Of a stretch of DNA of 41,505 bases, positions 22,754-31,308 are shown piece by piece (the first letter of the stretch is position 1; each line of letters begins with the position of its first letter). The stretch is from a virus. The stretch lies in IMG/VR virus record IMGVR_UViG_3300044712_001036, positions 1-41,505 of that record; one strand, given 5' to 3'. The translations under genes were made by a program, and so were the position numbers. The notes under the pieces were generated by a model, which was not told where the DNA came from, searched no databases, and was given only the letters and a program-made list of their open reading frames with translations.

Positions 22754-23758
22754 TTAGGCGTCGCTGATCTTGGTGCGGGCAACGTTAATACCGACACAGG
22801 CCCAATCCTTGGCATCAAACACGGTGCGCTGAGCCTTGCACATGAAGGTGATACCGTAGGAGTGGAAGCGCTCGAAATCGTCTTCCGCGGGGATAACGCG
22901 AGGTCTCTGACCCCAGGCCATGGCCATCGCCTGTTTGCCCAGGAGGACGCCCTTGGAGTAGGGGATCGTCGCGGTGGAACCGGCATCGGTGCCGATCGGA
23001 CAGCGGGCATGGGAATGGATAACCAGGCCGTCATAGATCGCGGTGGCGCCGGTGAAGATCGGATTTTCCTTGCCACGGTCCGCAGCTTCGCGCATGGCCT
23101 GTTGATATTCCGCGTTGTCTTTCAAGTCGAAAAGAGCATCGTCATGGATCAACAGGACCAGGTATTCCTTGCCGTTGACCTTGATCGGCTTCAGGGGCTG
23201 CTGGGTCATGTTGCCGCCATTGAGGGCCCAGATCCGGGCTTTCTTCAGCATGGTCGGAGTCAGCTTGTCCGCGGCCGTCAGGGTGGCCAGGCTGGTGGCA
23301 GTTCCGCCGTAGAAGTTCTTGACAAACGCAGAACCAAAGAGAGCGTTGAAGAGAAGAATGTCGATCTTGTTGGTGCCCCATTCCTTGATGGCGGTGCGGG
23401 CTTCAGTGTCGATCGAAAAGAACACTCTTTTGTTGGGGAGCGGCCCGCCGCAATCAACGGCATGACCATATTCCTCAAGGGAAATGTTCATGTTGGTGAT
23501 GCTGAGCGCTTCTTCGTTGCCCTTCAGGGTTTTTCCGGACGAGCCGGTGATACCCTCGCCGACCAGCTGCTTGATCAGGTGGACCTTGACCACATCGCCC
23601 TGGGACTTTTCCAGTTCGGTTTTTTCGTGGACAATGCTATCACCGGACTTGCTGGTGAACTTGTCGAAGAACGTTTCCGCCTTCATTTCACGGAAAAGTT
23701 TTTCATCCCATACCTGTTTTGACGCTTCGTTGGTAGTCGAAAAATAGGTTTTACCCAT
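22754..23758 (-). CDS. Major capsid protein (N4-gp56 / DUF4043-like)
   Basis: The 334-residue protein has the pattern I recall for the DUF4043/N4-gp56 capsid family: KQVWDEKLFREMKAETFFDKF, a GDVVKVHLIKQLVGEGITGSS loop with GNEEAL, then EYGHAVDCGG and an EWGTNKIDILLFN helix, and a long HK97-like C-terminal domain. It forms the icosahedral shell. It lies directly after the scaffold gene and before the decoration candidate. The ATG follows AGGAGGG at nine bases. The 71 bases beyond its stop hold only the next ribosome site and a short inverted repeat. Confidence 0.88.
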   Translation of the reverse strand: MGKTYFSTTNEASKQVWDEKLFREMKAETFFDKFTSKSGDSIVHEKTELEKSQGDVVKVHLIKQLVGEGITGSSGKTLKGNEEALSITNMNISLEEYGHAVDCGGPLPNKRVFFSIDTEARTAIKEWGTNKIDILLFNALFGSAFVKNFYGGTATSLATLTAADKLTPTMLKKARIWALNGGNMTQQPLKPIKVNGKEYLVLLIHDDALFDLKDNAEYQQAMREAADRGKENPIFTGATAIYDGLVIHSHARCPIGTDAGSTATIPYSKGVLLGKQAMAMAWGQRPRVIPAEDDFERFHSYGITFMCKAQRTVFDAKDWACVGINVARTKISDA

Positions 23759-23764
23759 GGGTAA

Positions 23765-24697
23765 TTACCCTCCTAATTGCTTGAAATAGGCGTCCAGTTC
23801 AGCGTCCGACATCTCCGCCAGTTGCTCAGCAGAGACCGCGCCCGCGTTGCGCCCGGATTCAGTTCCGCGCCCGGTCTTCGTGGTAATGGACACCCCGGAA
23901 CTTTTGGCGGGGCCAGCTTTACCACCGGGAGCCGCAGAGGTGCCCGAGGGCTTTCCTCCGCCTTTCACTTGCTGTTCCAGCCTGGCCCGTTTCACCAGGG
24001 CGAGGATCGAACGAGAAGAGAACGAAAACGGATCCTTGATAAAAGCCTCGATGTCGGCCTTCTCGATCTCATCATCCACGAGGATTTCAACGATGGTGGG
24101 CATCAGGCTCCGGAATTCTTCGGCCGGAACCTTCGCCATAACGGCGTCAATCGTTGCCGTCCTGGCCGCCTCAGCCTTTTGCTGTTCCTCAGTCTGGGCT
24201 TTCGTCTTCTCTTCCAGGCTCGCCTTCACTCGATCGGGGACCAGCTTGGAAACGATGCTTTCAACAATTTTCGCAACATGGCCTTCAGGATCTTCAAAGA
24301 ATTGATCCGGACTCAGCTTGTCCACCTTGGGTTCCGGTTTCCCGGGGTGTCCCGCGGCAGGATCCTTGCCCGCCCGCATCATCTGGATGACCTGGTGCAG
24401 CTGTTCTTGCAGGGTGGAAACCTGGCCGCGCAACGTCCCGATCTCCGTGGACTGTTTGCCGATCATGGCTTCCTTTTCCTGAAGACGCTTCTCGATCTCC
24501 GCCTTGTCGCCAGGCTTGTCAGGGGTGCCCGCCGGTTTGTCCGCCGGATCCTTCGAGCCATCTTCTTCGTCAGAGAATTCGCCTCTGGCGTCCTTTGACA
24601 AATGCTCATCAAGAGCGTTGTCAGGCAGATCCGCAACGAGAGCCGTAAGGTTCCCGGGGTCTACCGCGCCACCAGCCACACCACTTTCATTCGCCAT
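23765..24697 (-). CDS. Scaffolding protein
   Basis: The 310-residue protein is highly charged and mostly helical, with a heptad coiled coil at about 67-120 (IEKRLQEKEAMIGKQ and so on), further Glu/Lys helices at 165-245, and a basic, Gly/Ser-rich tail. This layout, just before the capsid gene, is that of phage scaffolding proteins that shape the procapsid and leave before packaging. The ATG follows AGGAG at nine bases. No protease motif is seen. Confidence 0.8.
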   Translation of the reverse strand: MANESGVAGGAVDPGNLTALVADLPDNALDEHLSKDARGEFSDEEDGSKDPADKPAGTPDKPGDKAEIEKRLQEKEAMIGKQSTEIGTLRGQVSTLQEQLHQVIQMMRAGKDPAAGHPGKPEPKVDKLSPDQFFEDPEGHVAKIVESIVSKLVPDRVKASLEEKTKAQTEEQQKAEAARTATIDAVMAKVPAEEFRSLMPTIVEILVDDEIEKADIEAFIKDPFSFSSRSILALVKRARLEQQVKGGGKPSGTSAAPGGKAGPAKSSGVSITTKTGRGTESGRNAGAVSAEQLAEMSDAELDAYFKQLGG

Positions 24698-24778
24698 TCT
24701 TGAAAACTCCTGTCCGGTCCTCGGGTAGAGGGTGTCCGGTATATTTTCCGGGTCCCTATTCGGGAGTTTCCGGAAAGC

Positions 24779-24822
24779 AAAAAGCCACCGAGACCGTGGT
24801 TTTATCCACGATCCCGGTGGCT
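24779..24822 (-). terminator. Hairpin terminator between portal and scaffold genes
   Basis: AGCCACCG (24783-24790) pairs with CGGTGGCT (24815-24822), and inside it CGTGG pairs with CCACG. On the minus strand the stem is followed by TTTTT (24783-24779) and further T-rich bases. The 24698-24875 gap otherwise holds no gene. It has two copies of ACCGGACA on the minus strand, the second overlapping the scaffold ribosome site. It may set lower portal and higher capsid expression, but no clear sigma-70 promoter is seen downstream. Confidence 0.65.
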
Positions 24823-24875
24823 CTTGGCTCCTATTAAAAACTGCTTAGGTCAAGCAACCGATCCGGCTTACTGCT

Positions 24876-25025
24876 TTACAAGGACTCACGCCGCTCCAGG
24901 TTCGAGATCCCGCCCTGTTGCAGGTTCAAAATAATTTGACCCGTGAATCCTGTCTTAATTATACCCATCTGTGCCAGGACCTTGGCAAGACTCTTCTTGA
25001 TTTCCTTTGTTATTTTTGTCGTCAT
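24876..25025 (-). CDS. Small conserved portal-adjacent protein (49 aa)
   Basis: A protein of 49 residues, MTTKITKEIKKSLAKVLA... with GFTGQIILNL and a closing GGISNLERRESL. I recall short phage proteins with the pattern GFTG-x-[IV], N, GGI and an ES end next to portal genes, but no function. The ATG overlaps the portal stop as ATGA, which supports coupled translation. It fills part of what would otherwise be a 324-base gap. Confidence 0.75.
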   Translation of the reverse strand: MTTKITKEIKKSLAKVLAQMGIIKTGFTGQIILNLQQGGISNLERRESL

Positions 25026-27166
25026 TGTCCCGCCCCGCCCTTGCCCAGGTTCGCCACCGCATCGACCGGGGCCCCCTTGGCAATCGCGGTTTTGCCCAAT
25101 TCCATCTTGAGCTTCTGGTTTTCAGCATCCTGAGTCGCCTGTTGCTGAGCCGCGAAGGAAGCCTTGATCCGCTTACGATCGGCCAGGGGCATGTCCGCCA
25201 TGTCGATGAGAACATCATTCGGAACAGGAACGCCACCCTTCCGCAGATCGGACCACTTGCTGAAGTTCGCCCGCCTGGCCGTTGCCGACCAGGGAGAATC
25301 CGATACCGTAATATCCAGCTTGGTCGCGTCGTTCTTCAGGATCTCAACAATGTCTTGCATCGTGAAATCAGTCGCGGCCTGGCCGTTGATTTGTTCATCC
25401 TCAGTCGCCCGACCGATCACCATACGGGCCACGCGATCCGGAGTATAAATCTTCTGGACCCAGGCGATCATGGCCTTGCCCAGCTGTTTCTTGAGCTTCG
25501 CGTGATTGTCGAAAAGGAATTCATTGCTGGCCATCCCGGCCCGCCGGCGTTCAGCCAGGGCATCACCCGACGTATCAGGCGGAGCGTTCAACCAGGCGCG
25601 GTCATGTGATAACACCTGGTAAAACTTTTCCGTTGCGTGAGACATGGCATTGATCAATTCCGTGGGGACCTTCGTCCCTTCCGCCATCTTCGGCGGCCGG
25701 TTCACATCGGAGACCTCACACATGAAGCCTGGCTTGCTCACATCGGCCTTGAATTTTTCTTTCGCCGCATCCGTGGGGAATGTCCGCTTGTCCCAGAAAT
25801 AGCCATACGGGCTCATCTTATTGGTAACGTCGTTCCCCTGGGAATGTTTCTTGTTGACCTCGCGTTGCAGATCCTTGCCCGCCTCGAGCTTCCCCCACCA
25901 GCGATTCCGCCGGAACTTCGCATACGTCGAAAAAATCTCACCATCCACGCCGACCGGGAGATCCGGGTAAACGTCCTCGAGCAGGATCGTGCCGGCCATG
26001 ATGGTTTTCCGATTCCGAGCCAGCGGTTTCCAGGTAATCTCAACGCCCGGGATGGTCCCGACCTTCCGAGCCTCCGAGGTTTTCCACGCGGTCCCGTCGA
26101 TCACGGTTCCATCAGGGAGCCGGATCAGCGGGCGCTTGCCGAATTCCTTGCGCCAAATCTCATAAACCCGGACTTCCTTCCGGGCCCGGTTGAACAGATT
26201 CACGTTGCTCGAGTAGGCGCCGGAACCGTCATCAATCACGATCGGTTCATTCACCAGTTGGCGGACCACGCCCACCGCGTCGGTCTTCTCCGGCCACAAT
26301 TCCTCGACCTCATGGCCATCCATCCAACGAGCGAATACCTTCACATGGCAATCCCGCATATCAACCCGTTCGTGGTATCCGAAATAGGTATCCCGCGGAA
26401 TCACGCGGTTGACGGCCAGTTCCGGATCGATGCCGGTCTCATCCTTGTAGAGTTTATAAACTTCCCGGCCCATCACCACCAGGTCCTCAAACCCCATATC
26501 TTCCTCAGCGTCCAGGTTGACGTTGCTCGAGATAATTTTCAGGATCAGGGTCCACAGGTCCGCGGTCTTCTGGTCGGTCCCTTCCGTGGGCAGACACATG
26601 AAATCGCGCCGGTTCTGGCGCATGTATCCCACCAGATCATCAACCACGCCCTCGCACAGATTCACTGTCACGGCCGCCCGGTCGGAATCCAAAAGCGCTT
26701 TCTTGATCCCGGGCTCCCACTGATCCCCCATGTAAAACGATTCGCTCTCGTCTTCCATGCCCCGGCTCACGGTCTCCCGATCGATGCAAGAGAGGAACAT
26801 CTTCACGCACTCAGCCGAGACTTCCGCCTCATCTTCCCCGACCTCTTCCGAAGCAACGATCTCCTGAATCTCATGGACGTGACCATCTTCCGCAGGGACC
26901 AGCATCCAGTCCTCGAGACTGAATTCCGGGAGCGGTGGCGCCACCATCACCGGAGCCCCGTCCGGACCCAGAGCCGGCTGGCCATCGGGCCCGATTTGCG
27001 GCTGAGGCGTCAGCGGACCGTTGATATTTCTGATCTCATGCCGGTGGCCCTGGTCCTCAGACGTGACCCCCGCACCGGCCGCGGCGTCGATCACCAGTAA
27101 ATGGAAATGTTGTTTCCCGGGGCCCATTGTAATCAATCCCGTCCTGAGCAGTTTCATTCCAGGCAT
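25022..27166 (-). CDS. P22-like portal protein
   Basis: The 714-residue protein forms the dodecameric DNA channel at one head vertex. After an N-terminal extension (1-105) rich in Asp, Glu and His/Gly, the portal body starts near CVKMFLSCIDRETVSRGM. It shows P22-type features: SFYMGDQWEPGI, VVDDLVGYMRQNRRD and VIPRDTYFGYHERVDMRD. The C-terminal part (about 560-700) is helical with Gln/Lys. The length matches P22 gp1 (about 725). The ATG follows AAGGAGG at five bases and ten bases after the terminase stop. The next small gene overlaps its stop. Confidence 0.9.
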   Translation of the reverse strand: MPGMKLLRTGLITMGPGKQHFHLLVIDAAAGAGVTSEDQGHRHEIRNINGPLTPQPQIGPDGQPALGPDGAPVMVAPPLPEFSLEDWMLVPAEDGHVHEIQEIVASEEVGEDEAEVSAECVKMFLSCIDRETVSRGMEDESESFYMGDQWEPGIKKALLDSDRAAVTVNLCEGVVDDLVGYMRQNRRDFMCLPTEGTDQKTADLWTLILKIISSNVNLDAEEDMGFEDLVVMGREVYKLYKDETGIDPELAVNRVIPRDTYFGYHERVDMRDCHVKVFARWMDGHEVEELWPEKTDAVGVVRQLVNEPIVIDDGSGAYSSNVNLFNRARKEVRVYEIWRKEFGKRPLIRLPDGTVIDGTAWKTSEARKVGTIPGVEITWKPLARNRKTIMAGTILLEDVYPDLPVGVDGEIFSTYAKFRRNRWWGKLEAGKDLQREVNKKHSQGNDVTNKMSPYGYFWDKRTFPTDAAKEKFKADVSKPGFMCEVSDVNRPPKMAEGTKVPTELINAMSHATEKFYQVLSHDRAWLNAPPDTSGDALAERRRAGMASNEFLFDNHAKLKKQLGKAMIAWVQKIYTPDRVARMVIGRATEDEQINGQAATDFTMQDIVEILKNDATKLDITVSDSPWSATARRANFSKWSDLRKGGVPVPNDVLIDMADMPLADRKRIKASFAAQQQATQDAENQKLKMELGKTAIAKGAPVDAVANLGKGGAGQ

Positions 27167-27176
27167 GTCACCCTCC

Positions 27177-28808
27177 TTATTTTCCCATCCAACCGTGCTT
27201 CACGGCCGGCCGCCATATCTTCCCCCGGAGCTTCAACCCGTCCGCCCCGGGCTTCTTCTTCTTGAAATTCTCATCCGGCCAGGTGAACGTCAGACACAGA
27301 GCGTCCGCCTTGTTCGGACTCGGGAGCCCCCGGTTTTTCATACTCTTCTTTGACTCCACCTTGATCCGGCCGTCCGGACCAACCTCATACCGCGGGTTCG
27401 TCAGCTCCCCCTGGAGGTCTTCATCCCGATCAACCTGGAGAAGGCCCGCCTCGAACTTTTCCCGGCACCGCCACCACAGCTCATCCCGCAGACCGTAAAA
27501 CTTTTCCGAATCCGTTGCCGATTCCGCGACGTTGACCGGGATGATCACCCTTGACGTCAGCTTTGTCAGCAAATCATAAACACCCCAGCCTAGTCCATTC
27601 ACATCAAGGAAAACCGCCTCCGGTTCCTCGTCCGTGATTATCCCGAGCAGGATCCCCGTCAGTTCCGTTGTGTCATCCCGCCTTATTTCCACAGGCTTAC
27701 GGACCTTCGGCCCCTGCCTCAGCACCACCACGGAAGGATCCCCTTGCCGGCCAACGTCCACACCCATCACCAGGGGCGTGTCCTCCGGGACCTCGAACTC
27801 AGATTCAAACGACTGATCAACCCAATCCCACGGGATCAGCGTCCCATCCTCTGAGAGCGGCGGGAGCCCCTTCACGCGGATCCGAAACGTGTTACTCGAG
27901 CGGCCATACTTCTCCGCCATCCGTTTCACGTTGCCCTGATCAACGATCGGACTTTCCTCAGCGTCCCACCGGAGCCTGATATACTGGTCCTTGTTCTGTC
28001 CCCACTGACTGTTAAATGCGTATCCCCGCCGCCTGGTCGGGTTGAATATCAATATCTCCAGGTTGCATTTCCCGGTCATGGTTCCCTCAAGTGGCTTGAA
28101 AACCGGATCCGGAATACCAGACGCTTCTTCGGCCAGCACGAAGAAATAATCTTCATGCCGACCGGCCAGAGTCTCAGACTGTTCCTCAGCGCTCGCGTTC
28201 GGCCGTGCCGTCCGCCCTTCAATGAATGTGTCTTTGCCTCCGGTCTCGTTGAGGAAAATCTTTTGCGTCTGCACCGTGATCAACTGCCACAGCGGACAGA
28301 TCCGATCACCCTTCTCGTTGCGTCTGTTGAGCCACTTATAAACTTCCGCGAACGTGATCGATTCAATCTGGTGAGCCGCCGGCGCCGTGACCATGACCTT
28401 CGGCCGCGGGAAACAAACCAGAATCCAGATCAGCACCCAGGCCGCAAACCCATCCTTTCCGGTCCCCTGGCCAGACGTGATACTCAACCCCCTTTTCCCC
28501 ACATACTCAGCCAGCTCCGGCGGGATCGGTTCACCGTTGTATTTCATCACCCTGGCTTTCACCAGGTCCCGGATTGCCTCGAGCCCCTTTATCTGCTGAG
28601 GCGTAATATCCAACCGGGGATTCTCCGCAGACGGCCGCACCCCCAGCACTTCCCGGACGAACATTACCGGATCCTCACGCCACCGGATCAGCGGATTCCC
28701 CTGGCCAGGTGTCGCGTCGATCGCCGCCTGGGGAAGTGAATTTTTTCCCGGACGGGCTTCCCCCTTGCGGGGGTGATACTTCTTCCTCGCCGTTTCCGTT
28801 GCCATCAT
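27177..28808 (-). CDS. terL: Terminase large subunit
   Basis: The 543-residue protein is the packaging ATPase-nuclease. The ATPase half has Walker A SGQGTGKD at 112-119 and Walker B YFFVLAEEAS near 221-230, with Asn255 in IFNPTRR as the coupling motif. The RNase H-like nuclease half has acidic residues Asp351 (GVDVGRQGDP), Asp402 (FLDVNGLG) and Asp502 (NKADALCL). The start overlaps the stop of the upstream gene as ATGA. The RuvC-like pattern with P22-type portal and connectors suggests headful packaging, which fits a circularly permuted genome. Confidence 0.93.
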   Translation of the reverse strand: MMATETARKKYHPRKGEARPGKNSLPQAAIDATPGQGNPLIRWREDPVMFVREVLGVRPSAENPRLDITPQQIKGLEAIRDLVKARVMKYNGEPIPPELAEYVGKRGLSITSGQGTGKDGFAAWVLIWILVCFPRPKVMVTAPAAHQIESITFAEVYKWLNRRNEKGDRICPLWQLITVQTQKIFLNETGGKDTFIEGRTARPNASAEEQSETLAGRHEDYFFVLAEEASGIPDPVFKPLEGTMTGKCNLEILIFNPTRRRGYAFNSQWGQNKDQYIRLRWDAEESPIVDQGNVKRMAEKYGRSSNTFRIRVKGLPPLSEDGTLIPWDWVDQSFESEFEVPEDTPLVMGVDVGRQGDPSVVVLRQGPKVRKPVEIRRDDTTELTGILLGIITDEEPEAVFLDVNGLGWGVYDLLTKLTSRVIIPVNVAESATDSEKFYGLRDELWWRCREKFEAGLLQVDRDEDLQGELTNPRYEVGPDGRIKVESKKSMKNRGLPSPNKADALCLTFTWPDENFKKKKPGADGLKLRGKIWRPAVKHGWMGK

Positions 28809-29170
28809 TCCCCCGACGGCATGACCGGCACCCGGCCCAGCTCAGCGGCCGCCGGATCAGCCGGAGCATCAGACTTCTCCGCCGGCTCACCCTCCGGTTT
28901 CTCGAGCGTTGTCTTCAGGAACGTGAACGCCCGAGCAGCCAGCCCGAACGCCGAATTCTTCCGGGCCGCCGGAGACAGCTGACCAGGCTGAACCCCCTCG
29001 AGTTCCAGCCGAAATTGAACCTCATCACTACCGTCCGCAGCCTCGAACACGATCCGCGCCTGGCGGACCTTGCCACCGGGGCCCGAAGGTTTTTCAATCA
29101 TCACAGCACGGACGCCCGCCGGCAGACCCGGGATACCCTTGGAAAACGGGATGGGACCTTTGTTTCTCAT
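28805..29170 (-). CDS. Hypothetical protein before terL (121 aa)
   Basis: The protein has a central strand-rich part (VRQARIVFEAADGSDEVQFRLELEG), a helix with AARKNSAFGLAARAFTFLK, and a Pro/Ala/Glu-rich flexible tail. I recognise no domain. It overlaps the terminase ATG by four bases (ATGA). The ATG follows AAGGAAG after a longish spacer. Position could suggest a terminase accessory, but the HTH protein at 30264-30818 is a better small-subunit candidate. Confidence 0.65.
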   Translation of the reverse strand: MRNKGPIPFSKGIPGLPAGVRAVMIEKPSGPGGKVRQARIVFEAADGSDEVQFRLELEGVQPGQLSPAARKNSAFGLAARAFTFLKTTLEKPEGEPAEKSDAPADPAAAELGRVPVMPSGE

Positions 29171-29174
29171 ACTA

Positions 29175-29351
29175 TTAACTTCCTTCCGCAGGTTCTACCT
29201 GCTTGATTCTATGCCCACATTGCGGGCAGAAATTCCAATAGTTTTCATTCGGACCACCGAACCGGAAATGCCACGCGCACCCGCACATCGATTCCCAGAC
29301 ATAATCACGCCCGGGCGCCTGGGCCCAGAGACACACGGGATCGTTGCTCAC
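29175..29351 (-). CDS. Small zinc-ribbon protein (58 aa), GTG start
   Basis: The protein has a clear zinc ribbon: MCGCAWHF, then after 16 residues FCPQCGHRI (CxC plus CxxC). Its GTG start overlaps the TGA of the upstream gene (GTGA), and its TAA ends just before the next ribosome site. So it exactly fills the 29171-29347 gap. It is too short for ordinary calling. The function is unknown; such ribbons usually bind nucleic acid or another protein. Confidence 0.75.
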   Translation of the reverse strand: MSNDPVCLWAQAPGRDYVWESMCGCAWHFRFGGPNENYWNFCPQCGHRIKQVEPAEGS

Positions 29352-29698
29352 AGGCCGACCTCACGCTTCGCCCCTCGTTGTCTCTCCGCGAACGCCCGCA
29401 CATGCTCACGCATCCGAGCAGCACGGCAAGCATCAGAACACAGCTTCGCCCGCGGATCACCGACAAACAAAACTCCGCAGACGATACACGCCCGAGCGGC
29501 CTTACCCGCACGGTCACCAGGCGCCACCACCTTATCAACCCAGCCGACGTGATCATCCTTCCTCCCGACAGGAACCACCTGGCCACACGAACACACGCGG
29601 ACCAGCTTCCGCTTCAGAGCCTTCAGGGGCTCAGCGTTGCCCGAAAAATACGCCACGATGGCAGACTTATACAGCGCCAGCTCAGTCATGGGATCCAT
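29348..29698 (-). CDS. Cys-rich zinc-finger protein (116 aa)
   Basis: The protein has a helical head (MTELALYKSAIVAYFSG) and a Cys-rich centre: VCSCGQVV, ARACIVCGVLFVGD and KLCSDACRAAR, followed by a basic Arg-rich tail. The Cys pairs fit one or two zinc-binding sites, and RAKLCSDACRAARMRE resembles an RNA/DNA-binding finger. The ATG at 29698 has GGAGG six bases upstream, so the longer upstream reading was rejected. It overlaps the membrane-protein gene by 17 bases. Confidence 0.7.
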   Translation of the reverse strand: MDPMTELALYKSAIVAYFSGNAEPLKALKRKLVRVCSCGQVVPVGRKDDHVGWVDKVVAPGDRAGKAARACIVCGVLFVGDPRAKLCSDACRAARMREHVRAFAERQRGAKREVGL

Positions 29699-29909
29699 CA
29701 GAAACCTCCTTTTTGTCAGACATTTTTTCCGGAGCCGCAGACCGCTCCAACAATTCCAGCATCTCAGCCCGCTCACGGGCGATCTCTTCATCCAGGGCCA
29801 GCCAACGGTCATAGACCCAGCTCAGAACCAGGCCAGCCAAACCAACGACAGCCGCCAGGAACAGGGCGGAGACCGTGAAGACTTCGTGATCAGACAGCGA
29901 TTCAGCCAA
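29682..29909 (-). CDS. Small membrane protein with coiled coil (75 aa)
   Basis: The protein has one membrane segment (about 10-32, TVSALFLAAVVGLAGLVLSWV) followed by a charged helix (DEEIARERAEMLELLERS). The start is TTG at 29909, with GGAGG eight bases upstream. The topology (short periplasmic or external end, cytoplasmic or periplasmic helix) fits a small lysis, exclusion or host-takeover protein. It lies in the packaging region, not the lysis cassette. No family is recognised. Confidence 0.65.
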   Translation of the reverse strand: MAESLSDHEVFTVSALFLAAVVGLAGLVLSWVYDRWLALDEEIARERAEMLELLERSAAPEKMSDKKEVSDGSHD

Positions 29910-30264
29910 CGGAAGGACCTCCTTTTATTTCACTTGCGATGTGCGAAGGGGCATATAGACCCCCGGTCCTCGACCGGGATCGGAGCGAGGGGACCCCCCC
30001 CAGGCCGGCGGGTCGGTCCGGTCGGGTCCGCCTCGAGAACCGCGGGGCCCTGGCGGTCGGGTCCGAGAATGTCACGGTTCGAGCCGTGCCCTTTCCGGGG
30101 CAGGTCACCGGGCCACCGAAAAACACCATGCCGTTGCCATGAAACGCTGGCGGATTCCGGTTTTGCCCAGGAAGGTTTACATAATTAAGAGTATCGGACG
30201 TCCCGGAAACGCTCATCAACACAGGGGCGAATTGATAACATTGTGACATTGTAGGAACGTGCAT
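29902..30264 (-). CDS. Doubtful ORF in a GC-rich region (120 aa)
   Basis: An open frame starts with an ATG that shares a base with the TGA of the TerS candidate and runs to the next gene. The sequence has little regularity, becomes Arg/Pro/Gly-rich, and no domain is recognised. The DNA here is unusually GC-rich with hairpins and repeats, so an open frame may be chance. Perfect packing between neighbours favours a gene, composition argues against. If it is not coding, 29924-30263 is a 340-base intergenic region next to the packaging genes. Confidence 0.3.
   Translation of the reverse strand: MHVPTMSQCYQFAPVLMSVSGTSDTLNYVNLPGQNRNPPAFHGNGMVFFGGPVTCPGKGTARTVTFSDPTARAPRFSRRTRPDRPAGLGGVPSLRSRSRTGGLYAPSHIASEIKGGPSVG
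29962..30088. repeat. GC-rich hairpins and 12-bp direct repeats near terS, pac candidate
   Basis: CGGTCGGGTCCG occurs at 30019-30030 and 30054-30065, 35 bp apart, with a partial copy GGTCGGTCCG at 30011-30020. A perfect 7-bp stem CCCGGTC/GACCGGG (29962-29978, loop CTC) lies at the left, and CACGGT/GCCGTG (30073-30088, one T-G pair) at the right. Terminase recognition sites usually lie in or near terS, so this is a pac candidate. tRNA-like reading of the GGTTCGAG was checked and does not fold. Confidence 0.45.
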
Positions 30265-30818
30265 CACTTTTCGCCTTTGGAGCGGGGCACCTTTGCACCT
30301 TCCGCCGGCTGAGAAATCGTAACGACCTCACCAGGTTCCGGGAGAGTGGCCGGCCGATCGGGCTGGTTCTTCTGGACCTCAATCACCTTCCCCGCGGGGC
30401 GGTCCGCCTGCATCTGCATGGAGATCAACGAGAAAACGTTGCTGGTAGACTCGCCATCAAGGAGTCGCTGCTTTTCAATGGCAATGCCCAGGCCGATCAT
30501 CAGGTCCTTGAAGTTTGCGGACTCGATTACGCCAGGTTCTTTCAGCTCAGCCAGAATAGATGAGCTGATCAACACAAGATCGGAAGAGGTTTTCTTTTTA
30601 AGTTCGTTCGCCGTTGCCTCTTCCATCTCATCCAGGCCGCTATCCAGGACCCCTTTAACTCCGACATGAGAAACCCCGAGCTTCTTGGCAATCGCCCGTA
30701 AAGACATTCCCTGGTCTCTCATCACCTTGGCCATGACTTTCTTGAAGGCAGGGATTTTATGGTCTGGTCTGTTTACCTGCTTCTTGTTGGGATCGGGAGG
30801 AAGTTTCTTCCTTGGCAT
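30264..30818 (-). CDS. Terminase small subunit candidate
   Basis: The 184-residue protein has a basic head, a helix-turn-helix at about 38-58 (MSLRAIAKKLGVSHVGVKGVL), a helical middle (DEMEEATANELKKK, about 62-130) and an acidic/basic tail. This HTH-plus-helical-oligomerisation layout, a few genes before terL, is that of small terminase subunits that recognise the packaging site. The ATG at 30818 was chosen over a longer reading because it starts two bases after the upstream stop, with GGAGG about 13 bases upstream. It could also be another DNA-binding regulator. Confidence 0.65.
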   Translation of the reverse strand: MPRKKLPPDPNKKQVNRPDHKIPAFKKVMAKVMRDQGMSLRAIAKKLGVSHVGVKGVLDSGLDEMEEATANELKKKTSSDLVLISSSILAELKEPGVIESANFKDLMIGLGIAIEKQRLLDGESTSNVFSLISMQMQADRPAGKVIEVQKNQPDRPATLPEPGEVVTISQPAEGAKVPRSKGEK

Positions 30819-30820
30819 GG

Positions 30821-31306
30821 TTACGCCGTCACCTCCTCGAGCCCGACACACTCTTTCTTCTCCCTGGCTTCCTTCTGGTCTCTTCTCACTTGTGCCTGAT
30901 ACTCCTTCCATGTCTTCCCGCCAAGGACACAGGCAGGGTAATCAGGGTTCACATAGCAGCAGTAAGCCATCAAAATCCCGTTGACCAGTTTGTCCCTGGT
31001 CGGCTCCTTCCCGTCCTTGGTAACGTAATCCTCGAGCAGAGAGTCCAAGCGCTTCCCAGCTTCTTCTGGTATCACTGGGATTAGTTCCAGACAGAGATCA
31101 GAGAGTTCTGTTGTCCCTGAGAGAATTTTGATGATTCCGGCCTTGTTTTCCCGCAACATGGCAACGACGTTGCCTGGTGGGACAGGTCGGAACCCCAGAG
31201 TAAAATCAGGTTCTTTTCCTTCAACCCACAGAGAGACACCAGAACGGTTACAGAAGAGTATGGTCTCTATGGGGGAGACTGGGGATTTGGTAGTCAATTC
31301 GGGCAT
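30821..31306 (-). CDS. Hypothetical protein after the primase (161 aa)
   Basis: The protein has an N-terminal strand-rich part (ETILFCNRSGVSLWVEG), then helices and a Cys-containing segment (MAYCCYVNPDYPACVLGG) before a basic Lys/Arg-rich tail. I see no nuclease or nucleotide-binding motif. The start lies two bases beyond the primase stop and the end two bases before the TerS candidate. It sits at the border between replication and packaging genes. No family is recognised. Confidence 0.65.
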   Translation of the reverse strand: MPELTTKSPVSPIETILFCNRSGVSLWVEGKEPDFTLGFRPVPPGNVVAMLRENKAGIIKILSGTTELSDLCLELIPVIPEEAGKRLDSLLEDYVTKDGKEPTRDKLVNGILMAYCCYVNPDYPACVLGGKTWKEYQAQVRRDQKEAREKKECVGLEEVTA

Positions 31307-31308
31307 GG

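Noticed and set aside
24955-25236. 93-residue minus-strand frame over the portal end
   Set aside because: It is Arg/Ser/Trp-rich out-of-frame sequence; the better gene here is the 49-residue frame at 24876-25025 coupled to the portal stop.
30060-30130. tRNA gene suggested by GGTTCGAG and a GC-rich arm
   Set aside because: The loop has six instead of seven bases, the 5-bp T stem does not form in the right phase, and no acceptor or anticodon arm pairs.
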